This document shows, piece after piece, positions 6,388 to 12,925 of a stretch of DNA of 43,193 nt (the stretch's first letter is position 1; each line of letters starts with the position of its first letter). The stretch comes from Rhodopirellula sp. GTDB lineage: Bacteria > Planctomycetota > Planctomycetia > Pirellulales > Thermoguttaceae. Both the position numbers and the translations under genes were made by a program. The stretch spans positions 1 through 43,193 of the forward strand of contig JAAYEH010000560.1 of NCBI GenBank assembly GCA_012728855.1, given 5' to 3'. Under the pieces are notes generated by a model. It did not search any database and was not told the origin of the DNA. It worked only from the letters and a program-made list of their open reading frames with translations.

Positions 6388-7827
6388 ATGAGCAGTGACA
6401 GAAAGCTGTCGCGGCGCGGTGTACTCGGCCACGCTTTCGGTGCGGCGGCGGCCGGGATCGGCCTGCCGCACTTCATCGCCTGCCGGCCTCAGCCGGCACC
6501 CCCCGCCAAGCCAGTCTCGCCCGAGCCCGTGTCGGCCAAGCCCGTCTCGCCGAATGAAGAGATTCGTGTGGGAATCATCGGTTGCGGCCGTCGCAACGGG
6601 CAGTTGGTTATTGGCAAGGGCGGTCAGGGCGCGCCGCCGCCGCACGCCCGCATCGTGGCCGTGGCCGATTTCAACATGATCCGCGCCGAGCAATGGGCTC
6701 GCAACTACCGCGCCAAGGCCTACCACGACTATCGAGAGTTGCTCGACCGCAAAGACGTGGACGTGGTCATCTATGCCACGCCCGAGCATTGGCATTACCT
6801 CCCCTGCATCCATGCCTGCCAGGCCGGCAAGGACATCTACGGCGAGCAGCCTTTGAGCCACACGATTCGCGAGGGGCGCGTGATGGCCCAGGCGGTTCGC
6901 AAGTACAAGCGGGTATTTCAGACCGGCGAGCAGCAGCGGTCGCACCCCGCCACCCGCAAAGCCGTGGAGTTGATCCGCAACGGGCGGATCGGCAGGATCC
7001 AATCGATCATCGGCTACAACTATCCCAGCCCCTACGAGTGCAATTTCGCCGCCCAGCCGATTCCGCCCGGACTGAATTGGGACGCCTGGTGCGGCCCCAA
7101 CGAAGTCGTGCCCTACCACACCGACCTCTATCTCTCGCGGATCCCTTACGAACGCGAGAAGCCGTACTACACCTACCCCGCGGAAAAATGTGCCGTCGGC
7201 CCGGGCTGGATGTCGTTCCGGCCCTATTCGGGCGGCGAGTTGCCCAACTGGGGCTGTCATGGGCTGAGCATGGTCCATTGGGCCCTGGACATGGACCATA
7301 GCGGCCCGGTCGAGATCTGGGTCGATCCCGAGGAGAAGCTCCCCAAGGTGGTGTACGACACGCCGGACAGCCGCGACCGCGGCGATGCGGCTTGCTCGAA
7401 GACGATCATCCACTATAAGTATCCCAATGGCGTAGTCCTTTCCCTCAGTTCCGTCGATCCCAAGCTGGGAGGCGGGGCCACCTTCATCGGCGACAAGGGC
7501 CGGATCACCATCTTCCGCGAGGGATACGAATGCGATCCGGTCGGCCTCGACGAAGAGCCGCTTCCGGCCGACGCGATCCGCGTCTACCAAAGCGACAACC
7601 ACATGGAGAACTTCTTCGCCTGCGTCGCTTCGCGCGAAGACCCGATCATGCCGGTCGAGGCCGGGCACAGCGTGGCCACCCTGTGCCACCTGGGCAACAT
7701 CGCCCGCTTGCTGGGCCGCCGAGTGAAATGGGATCCGGAGAAGGAGACCTTTCCCGGCGACGACGAGGCCAACCAACTCGTCGACGTGCCGAAACGCAAA
7801 GGCTACGAGTTGCCGGAACAGGTCTGA
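6388..7827 (+). CDS. Tat-exported Gfo/Idh/MocA family oxidoreductase
   Basis: A 479-residue protein starting at ATG 6388 with AGGAG just upstream; the longer frame from 6325 has no site. The N-terminus carries a twin-arginine motif (KLSRRGVLG) and a hydrophobic stretch ending LPHFIAC, so it should be exported folded with its cofactor. The cysteine could even make it a Tat lipoprotein. A Pro/Ser/Val-rich linker follows. Then comes the Rossmann part IRVGIIGCGRRNGQL and IYATPEHWH, and the C-terminal alpha/beta domain. The usual Glu-Lys-Pro active-site signature is here GEQPLSHTIREGR, with glutamine in place of the lysine that contacts cofactor and substrate. Exported Gfo/Idh proteins are numerous in planctomycetes and probably act on sugars at the periplasmic side; the substrate is not known. 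A secreted RidA-like gene follows 71 bp downstream. Confidence 0.9.
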   Translation: MSSDRKLSRRGVLGHAFGAAAAGIGLPHFIACRPQPAPPAKPVSPEPVSAKPVSPNEEIRVGIIGCGRRNGQLVIGKGGQGAPPPHARIVAVADFNMIRAEQWARNYRAKAYHDYRELLDRKDVDVVIYATPEHWHYLPCIHACQAGKDIYGEQPLSHTIREGRVMAQAVRKYKRVFQTGEQQRSHPATRKAVELIRNGRIGRIQSIIGYNYPSPYECNFAAQPIPPGLNWDAWCGPNEVVPYHTDLYLSRIPYEREKPYYTYPAEKCAVGPGWMSFRPYSGGELPNWGCHGLSMVHWALDMDHSGPVEIWVDPEEKLPKVVYDTPDSRDRGDAACSKTIIHYKYPNGVVLSLSSVDPKLGGGATFIGDKGRITIFREGYECDPVGLDEEPLPADAIRVYQSDNHMENFFACVASREDPIMPVEAGHSVATLCHLGNIARLLGRRVKWDPEKETFPGDDEANQLVDVPKRKGYELPEQV

Positions 7828-7898
7828 GTCGCTTCTTTACGGTTATTGGCAGGTTGAACGCGAATCGTGGCGAGCCACGAATACCAAGGAGTACATCG

Positions 7899-9143
7899 AT
7901 GACATGGCGATCGTTTGCCGCCGCCGTCTTGGCGGCCTGTGCGGTCGGGCTGACCCATTGCCCGGCTGCCGAAGAATCTGCGAAACCAGCCGCCGGCGAG
8001 GCGGCCCAATCGGCGATCGAGTATGTTCCCCTCGACGCCCCGGCGGGCATGTCGCAGGCGGTAATCGTCCAGGGCGTTCCGCTGGTCCACACCCGGCAAT
8101 TGCTGCCGCTGGATGCCTCCGGAAAACTGGTCGGCGGTTCGGCCGACGAGCAGATCGAGCAGACGCTGAGTAACCTGGAAACCGTGTTGAAGGATTGTGG
8201 ATCGGGCCTGAATAAGCTGGTCCGGCTCAATATCTATGCCCTGGCGCCGACGACCGTCACCCGCGTCCGCGAGCTGCTCGCCAAGCGCCTGGACGGCTCG
8301 GCGCGTCCGGCGATCACCTCCATCCTCACTCCCTTGACGCAGCGCGGGGCGCTGGTGGCCCTCGACGCGGTCGCCGCCGGCGCCGGCGGCGGCAAGGACG
8401 TGGCACTGAAGCGCTGCGAGGCCGTGGCCGGCGACAAGAGCGCCGCGGATGCGGCCATCTTGCCGACCGGCGGCGTGGCCTATCTCTCCGGCCAGCCGGA
8501 CGACGGCGGACTGACCGAATCGGCCGTCACCCGCTCGATGTCCAAGTTGATGACGACACTCGGGCATTTGAAACTTTCGCCCAAACAGGTCGTGCAGTTG
8601 AAGATCTTCGTGCGGCCGGTGACGTCGTCCGAGGACGTTCTCGCCGAGGTGCGGAAGTTCTTCCCCGACCAGACGCTCCCGCCGGTGGTCTTCGTGGAAT
8701 GGCTGGCTGCGGTACCCGTCGAAATCGAAATGATCGCCCAGTTGCCGCTGGAGGGCAAGGCGGAGGAGAACCTCGAATACTACACCCCGCCCGAGGTTCG
8801 CCCCTCCAACACATTCAGCAAGGTGGCCCTGGTGAGGACCGATCGGCAGATCTATATTTCCGGCCAGTACGCGCGCCAGCCCAGCCGCGGCGAGGCCCAG
8901 GCCAAATTCGTCTTTGACCAGTTGCAGGAGATCCTGAAGAAGACCGGCAGCGACATGCGTCACATGGCCAAGGCCATGTACTACGTCTGCGACGATGACG
9001 CCGCCCGCTGGGTCGATCGAACGCGGCCCCTGGTCTTCGACCCGGACCGCCCGCCAGCGGCCTCCAAGGTGATGGTCCACGGCATGGGCATGGAGCAGCG
9101 CACCATGACCGTCGACATGATCGCCGTCCAGAGCGGGAAGTAG
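7899..9143 (+). CDS. secreted protein with three RidA/YjgF-like units
   Basis: A 414-residue protein starting at ATG 7899 (AAGGAG 9 bases upstream). Residues 1-24 are a signal peptide (MTWRSFAAAVLAACAVG...). Three successive RidA-like units can be traced. Unit one covers about 38-145 (NLETVLKDCGSGLNKLVRLNIY, RPAITSILTPL). Unit two covers about 165-275 (GGVAYLSGQPDDGG, MTTLGHLKLSPKQVVQLKIF, PPVVFVEW). Unit three covers about 285-414 (QIYISGQYARQPS, LQEILKKTGSDMRHMAKAMYYV, RPPAASKVMV). RidA is normally a single 120-130 residue cytoplasmic trimer that hydrolyses reactive enamines/imines. Three units in one exported chain suggest a built-in pseudo-trimer. It follows the Tat Gfo/Idh gene on the same strand and may be co-transcribed. 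The catalytic arginine of RidA is not clearly kept in all three units by eye, so a binding role is possible. Confidence 0.82.
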   Translation: MTWRSFAAAVLAACAVGLTHCPAAEESAKPAAGEAAQSAIEYVPLDAPAGMSQAVIVQGVPLVHTRQLLPLDASGKLVGGSADEQIEQTLSNLETVLKDCGSGLNKLVRLNIYALAPTTVTRVRELLAKRLDGSARPAITSILTPLTQRGALVALDAVAAGAGGGKDVALKRCEAVAGDKSAADAAILPTGGVAYLSGQPDDGGLTESAVTRSMSKLMTTLGHLKLSPKQVVQLKIFVRPVTSSEDVLAEVRKFFPDQTLPPVVFVEWLAAVPVEIEMIAQLPLEGKAEENLEYYTPPEVRPSNTFSKVALVRTDRQIYISGQYARQPSRGEAQAKFVFDQLQEILKKTGSDMRHMAKAMYYVCDDDAARWVDRTRPLVFDPDRPPAASKVMVHGMGMEQRTMTVDMIAVQSGK

Positions 9144-9499
9144 GCGCCGAGCCCGGGCAAGCATCGGCGACGGAGCACGTTTCGCATTTGCCGGCGGTGG
9201 TTAGTCCGAGGGGACTTCGTTGTTCGCTCGTCGTCAGGTTTTCCTCCACAAATCACTGCCGGAGTGGTTTGGTCTGCTTTGGCCGAAGGCCTTCGTCACC
9301 ATAGCCTGGGCTGCCACCCCAGGTGGAGGGGTAACAGCGCAGCGCCTCTTGGCCAACGGCCATACACACCCGTAGCGAGTCCCTATGCCACTGGCCTTTC
9401 AAATCCGGGTTCTTCCGGGTTTCTTGTGGGTAGAAACGGTGCATAACGGGTCCGTTGGGATGTCGTCAGCCAGTACATCCCGGCGTCTGCCGATGTTCC
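9144..9499. other. gene-free spacer with short palindromes
   Basis: No convincing gene. It holds a small palindrome at 9305-9323 (CCTGGG...CCCAGG) and the phrase CCGGGTTTCTTGTGGGTA near 9415, also found beside the repeat copy at 27929. Open frames here have no ribosome site and run into the repeat that follows. Confidence 0.6.
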
Positions 9500-9745
9500 G
9501 GCAACCTCGCATGGCTCGGGAAACCCGTGAACAGAGAAGAGGCACCGGTACTCCGGACAAAAGTACCGGTGCCTCTTCTCTGTTCCACGTCTTGCAGCGC
9601 ATGGCCAGGAGCCTGCGATTTTCCGGCAGGGCTATGCGTGGTGTCGATGGATTCGATGGAAGTGCCTGGTTTTCAGGCGAATTTGCGGCAGTCCGTCTAT
9701 ACATGTAAACTATTGTTCATTACTTGTTACCCGCAAGAGACCCAG
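9500..9745 (+). repeat. 57-nt-hairpin interspersed repeat, copy A
   Basis: First of four copies of a unit of roughly 200-250 bp. It opens with GCAACCTCGCATGGCTCGGG, then a perfect 24-bp stem at 9529-9552 and 9562-9585 (GAACAGAGAAGAGGCACC...), then GCCAGGAGCCTGCGAT, ATGCGTGGTGTCGATGGATT, TGCCTGGTTTTCAGGCGAAT, and an A/T-richer end (TATACATGTAAACTATTG, TTACTTGTTACCCGCAAGAG). The other copies are at 12605 (same strand) and at 15820 and 27929 (opposite strand). No transposase is associated. Confidence 0.88.
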
Positions 9746-9856
9746 ATGAGCCCAAATACGGAAACTGCTCTTCTGCGGCCTCACCCGGCGCTGCTAGAAT
9801 CCTCCCCGAAGGTCGAGGGGACCAACGGCGACCGGTTTTTGACGCTGGAGGAGGCA

Positions 9857-10249
9857 ATGAGCCTGAAGCATTTCGTGATCGCCGCTTTGTTCTGCTGCGG
9901 GTCCGCCTATCCCATCCTGGCGGAAAACTGTCTGCCAGGAGAGCGCGACAGCGTGCGCGAGGAACTCGCGGAGTTGAAGCAACAAGTTGTCCGATTGCTT
10001 GCCCGCATCGATGCGTTGGAGAAACAAACCGCCCAAGCCGGCGACGAAGTCGCATTCAGGCACGTGGGAGCGACACTGAGTGAGGAAATCGCGGACGATT
10101 CCCCGATGGAATCCAAGCTGCGGTTGGCTCGATGGCGCCGACCGATGTCGGAGGAGGTGATTGTTCGGGGCGGCGTGGAAGAGGGCATGATGGTCGATGC
10201 CCTTGAGCACGCAGCGCGGTGGGGACGTCGATATCGCATCGACCGGTAG
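9857..10249 (+). CDS. secreted coiled-coil protein, unknown function
   Basis: A 130-residue protein starting at ATG 9857 with GGAGGAGG just upstream; the longer frame back to 9455 lies in repeat copy A and is rejected. Residues 1-22 form a signal peptide (MSLKHFVIAALFCCGSAYPILAE). Residues 30-58 are a heptad-like coiled coil (REELAELKQQVVRLLARIDALEK). The rest is charged, with a tail KLRLARWRRPMSEEVIVRGG. I do not recognise the family. It would be exported and probably forms dimers or trimers through the coil. It faces the broken nucleotidyltransferase gene tail to tail. Confidence 0.6.
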   Translation: MSLKHFVIAALFCCGSAYPILAENCLPGERDSVREELAELKQQVVRLLARIDALEKQTAQAGDEVAFRHVGATLSEEIADDSPMESKLRLARWRRPMSEEVIVRGGVEEGMMVDALEHAARWGRRYRIDR

Positions 10250-10267
10250 ACGACAGGCGACGTTTCT

Positions 10268-10511
10268 CTATTCGAACCGCGCCCGCAACTGCATCAGACG
10301 CTCCACCGTATCCGGTTCTTCTTTCAGTGTACAGACCGTCCACATACGCGGCTTCGTTGCCGAAGCCACAGAGGAGGCTGACGTCGACGTCCTGCGTGGC
10401 GAACGGTTCGCCCCACCGCAACACCGCCAGCCCGCCAATGATCGAGAATCGCCACTGCCGGTCTTCGAGAAAAAGTTGCACCTCTCGCGCGGCTTCGAAG
10501 ATGCCGTTCAT
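10268..10511 (-). pseudogene. broken nucleotidyltransferase (MNT/AbiEii-like) with internal deletion
   Basis: The front part from ATG 10511 reads like the start of a small nucleotidyltransferase: FSIIGGLAVLRWGEPFATQDVDVSLL, with the G-G-x-A and D-V-D metal-binding aspartates, then GFGNEAAYVDG. Directly after this the same frame loses sense. The frame shifted by one continues as LKEEPDTVERLMQLRARFE and stops at 10268, which resembles the C-terminal helix of these enzymes. The middle of the protein is therefore missing and the two ends are out of frame, so the gene is inactive. The start overlaps the stop of the small partner gene by four bases (ATGA), the usual arrangement of such two-gene modules. 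Reading on in the original frame would run to 10056. Confidence 0.65.
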
Positions 10512-10741
10512 GTCGTTGTCCGATCCCGCAGTTTGGCAAACAGCCTCTGTTGTTCCACGAGGCCGCTCGATGGACGCGGCTGGGCAAATCGGAAGGCGAT
10601 ATCCAGCAGGTCGTCGATTTCAGCAATGTGGTCTTCGTATCGGTACGAGCGGAGTTCGTCGCTGCGCACCGCCTCCAATGCAGGCCTCGCCTGCTTCCAC
10701 AGTTCGACCCATTGACGGACCAGATCCTCTTGCGTCGCCAC
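10508..10741 (-). CDS. small partner protein of the nucleotidyltransferase module
   Basis: A 77-residue protein that begins with GTG at 10739-10741 (reading MATQEDLVRQWVELW), with AAGGA 7 bases upstream. The open frame extends to 10915, but that part lies in hairpin repeats and is not protein-like. It is helical and acidic/basic mixed, ending PRPSSGLVEQQRLFAKLR, a phrase I associate with short proteins encoded just before nucleotidyltransferases of this type in many bacteria. Such pairs resemble toxin-antitoxin modules, with one protein modifying or neutralising the other. Here the enzyme partner is broken, so this gene is a surviving orphan. The toxin-antitoxin role is inference. Confidence 0.62.
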   Translation of the reverse strand: MATQEDLVRQWVELWKQARPALEAVRSDELRSYRYEDHIAEIDDLLDIAFRFAQPRPSSGLVEQQRLFAKLRDRTTT

Positions 10742-10813
10742 GAGATGTCCTTGCGGTGAATCACGCCTTGCCGATGCCTGATGATACCTCTCCAGCGGGA
10801 TTAGGTCAATAGT

Positions 10814-10944
10814 AGGTTCCGCTTGTCGAGCGGAACCTGTGTCGGATCCCGCGTCATTTCGGCGAGAGGCTTGCCTTGATGCCGGTAGCTTCTCGTGCCC
10901 AGCGGAACCTGCCAAGCCAAGATCCCGCTCGGCAAGCGGGATCT
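10814..10944. repeat. two short hairpins, AGGTTCCGCT and AGATCCCGCT types
   Basis: Hairpin one: AGGTTCCGCT, TGTCG, AGCGGAACCT at 10814-10838. Hairpin two: AGATCCCGCT, CGGCA, AGCGGGATCT at 10920-10944. Between them lies a half copy of each arm (GGATCCCGC and AGCGGAACCTGCC). They look like two diverged units of one palindromic repeat that has partly recombined. Confidence 0.7.
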
Positions 10945-10960
10945 ACCAGATGCCGCCCTC

Positions 10961-11061
10961 GGCATGGCTCAAAAAACGGGGACTGGCTCCGAGCCAAATA
11001 GCTTCTGCCGGTGAAAAACGCGGTTCGGCGAGGTGCCTGTCCCCGTTATTTGAACCATGCC
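10961..11061. repeat. 101-bp GGCATGG inverted repeat, copy 1
   Basis: The ends are GGCATGGCTCAAA and TTTGAACCATGCC. The inside carries CGGGGACTGGCTCCGAGCC and GTTCGGCGAGGTGCCTGTCC, which pair into a long imperfect hairpin. Almost the same 101 bases recur at 32156-32256. The GGGGACTGG...CCTGTCCCC core is also present in the element at 6049-6171. Confidence 0.85.
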
Positions 11062-11148
11062 CCGCCCTCACGCTGGCAATGCATCCGAGTGGATGGTAAA
11101 CTGGTTCGCGCAGAGGCCACGGTCCCATCACTTCGGGAGGATTGAATC

Positions 11149-12483
11149 ATGTCCGAGAAGAATCATGTCGTGTCGCGGCGGCAGTTTGTGGCGGGCGCCT
11201 CCGGGCTGCTGCTGGCCGGCGCAATGGCCGACGGCGCTTCGCGCACGGCCCAGGCGGCCGATCCCGCCAAGCTGGCCATCGAGGGTGGCGAAAAGGCCGT
11301 CAAGGGGGCGATAGCCAGTGCCCCCCGCTGGGGCGACGTGGAGCGGGAACACCTCAACGCCATGCTCCAGCAGAACTCGCTCTTCTACTGGCAGGGGCCG
11401 CAGACCAAGCTGCTCACCGAGCGATTCCAGCAGTTCTGCCCGCTGGAGTATGTGCAGACCTGCTCCTCCGGTACCGCCGCCTTGCACATCGCCGTAGGCG
11501 CCGCGGGCGTCGGCTTGGGCGACGAGGTGATCACCTCGCCGATTACCGACATCGGCACCGTCATCGGCATCTTGTACCAGCAAGCCGTGCCGGTGTTCGC
11601 CGACCTCGGCGCCGGAACCTGCAATCTCGACGTGGCCGACGTCGAGCGGCGGATCACGCCCAAGACCAAGGCGATCATCGCCGTGCATCTCACCGGAAAC
11701 CCCTGCGACCTGAACGCTCTGAAGGCCCTGGCCGATCGCCACAAGTTGGTGCTGATCGAGGACTGCGCCCAGGCCTGGGGCGCCAAGTATCACGGCCGGC
11801 CGATTGGCACCATCGGTCACATCGCCTGCTTCTCGCTGCAGAACTCCAAGCACATCACCTGCGGCGACGGCGGTGTGGTGGCCTCCAACGACGAGCGCTT
11901 CGGAAAGCTCCTGCCGCGATTCGGCGACAAGGGGGGCGACCGCAACCGATGGGGCGGCGTTCCGGTCTTCGCCACCAATTATCGCATGAGCGAGCCCCAG
12001 GCCGCCGTGGCCGCCGCCCAACTCACTCGCCTGGAAGACATCGCCTCAAAGCGCGCCCGGCTGGGCAACCTGCTTACCGAGAAGATCGCCGACATCCCCG
12101 GCATCATCCCGCATCAGGTGCATCCCGAGGACCGCGCCGTTTACTGGTTCTACTTCTTCCGTGTCCGTCCCGAGGCATTCCAGTGCAACCGCTCGGTGTT
12201 CACCAAAGCCCTCATGGCCGAAGGGGCGAGTGTCTCCGGCGGCTACATCAAGGTGCCGCTCTACGGCGAGCCCGTGTTCCAGCAGCACGGCTTCTTCGCC
12301 GGCCGCTGGCCGGTCAAGGAGATGGGCCTGACGAACATGGATTTCTCCCAGCACAAGTGCCCCGAGGCGGAGGCCATCCTGGAATCGATGATCCGTGTGA
12401 CGATCAACGAGAACATGTCCGAGGAATATGTCCTCGGCGTCGCCGAGGCGATCCGGAAGGTCGCCCGGCACTACGCCGCCTGA
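11149..12483 (+). CDS. Tat-exported DegT/DnrJ/EryC1/StrS-like PLP protein
   Basis: A 444-residue DegT-family protein with a Tat signal: VVSRRQFVAGASGLLLAGAM at residues 7-26, cleaved near AQAAD. The mature part keeps the fold-type I blocks. These are CSSGTAALHIAVGAAGVG, DEVITSPITDIG, VHLTGNPCDL, LIEDCAQAWGAKY, and the Schiff-base lysine K234 in FSLQNSKHITCGDGGVV; also NYRMSEPQAAV later. The family usually aminates nucleotide sugars in the cytoplasm; export through Tat fits a protein that must fold around PLP first. Nucleotide sugars are not expected outside the cytoplasm, so the substrate must differ or the protein is a sensor or binder. The ATG at 11149 follows GGGAGG. The exported Gfo/Idh gene at 6388 is a possible functional partner. 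Confidence 0.87.
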   Translation: MSEKNHVVSRRQFVAGASGLLLAGAMADGASRTAQAADPAKLAIEGGEKAVKGAIASAPRWGDVEREHLNAMLQQNSLFYWQGPQTKLLTERFQQFCPLEYVQTCSSGTAALHIAVGAAGVGLGDEVITSPITDIGTVIGILYQQAVPVFADLGAGTCNLDVADVERRITPKTKAIIAVHLTGNPCDLNALKALADRHKLVLIEDCAQAWGAKYHGRPIGTIGHIACFSLQNSKHITCGDGGVVASNDERFGKLLPRFGDKGGDRNRWGGVPVFATNYRMSEPQAAVAAAQLTRLEDIASKRARLGNLLTEKIADIPGIIPHQVHPEDRAVYWFYFFRVRPEAFQCNRSVFTKALMAEGASVSGGYIKVPLYGEPVFQQHGFFAGRWPVKEMGLTNMDFSQHKCPEAEAILESMIRVTINENMSEEYVLGVAEAIRKVARHYAA

Positions 12484-12604
12484 ATCACGCTTCGCGATTC
12501 GTGGACAAGGCCGCCGCTGGGCTTGCTTGGCGGAAGCCGCGATTGACAGCTAACACCAAACGGTCTTGAGGGGTTCTCGCGTTCACCTTGCGCCAGCCGA
12601 GGGT

Positions 12605-12851
12605 CCGGCGACCTCGCATGGCTCGGGAAGCCGGTGAACAGAGAAGAGGCACCGGTATTCCGAACATAAGTACCGGTGCCTCTTCTCTGTTCCGCCTCGT
12701 GCAGCGCAGAGCCAGGAGCCTGCGATCTTCCGGGCATTGCCTATGCGTGTTGTCGATGGATTCGATGGAAGTGCCTGGTTTTCAGGCGAATTTGCTGCTG
12801 TCCATCTATACGCTGCTGTCCATCTATACATTGTAAGTTATTGTTCATTAC
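12605..12851 (+). repeat. 57-nt-hairpin interspersed repeat, copy B
   Basis: Same orientation as copy A: CCGGCGACCTCGCATGGCTC at the start, hairpin at 12636-12692, and the AGGAGCCTGCGAT, TGTCGATGGATTCGATGG and GGTTTTCAGGCGAATTTGC blocks. It ends TTATTGTTCATTACC. One mismatch is in the stem (GGTATT against AGTACC). Near its end an 18-bp unit (GCTGCTGTCCATCTATAC) is duplicated in tandem at 12794-12829. The copy fills nearly the whole gap between the Tat DegT gene and the beta-helix gene. Confidence 0.88.
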
Positions 12852-12925
12852 CTTTTTCTAACGCGAAACTGCCTCAGGACCGTTGGGTGTTGGCACGGAC
12901 GGCGATTCATTAGGAGCAACCAGCG

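Noticed and set aside
5638..7776. 712-residue open frame on the minus strand
   Set aside because: It crosses the SDR start, the nested repeats and the whole Tat Gfo/Idh gene in antisense; it is a by-product of high GC content with no family motif or ribosome site.
9455..9856. N-terminal extension of the coiled-coil protein through repeat copy A
   Set aside because: The sequence NREEAPVLRTKVPVPLLC is translated hairpin repeat and recurs at every copy; a signal peptide and GGAGGAGG site mark the real start at 9857.
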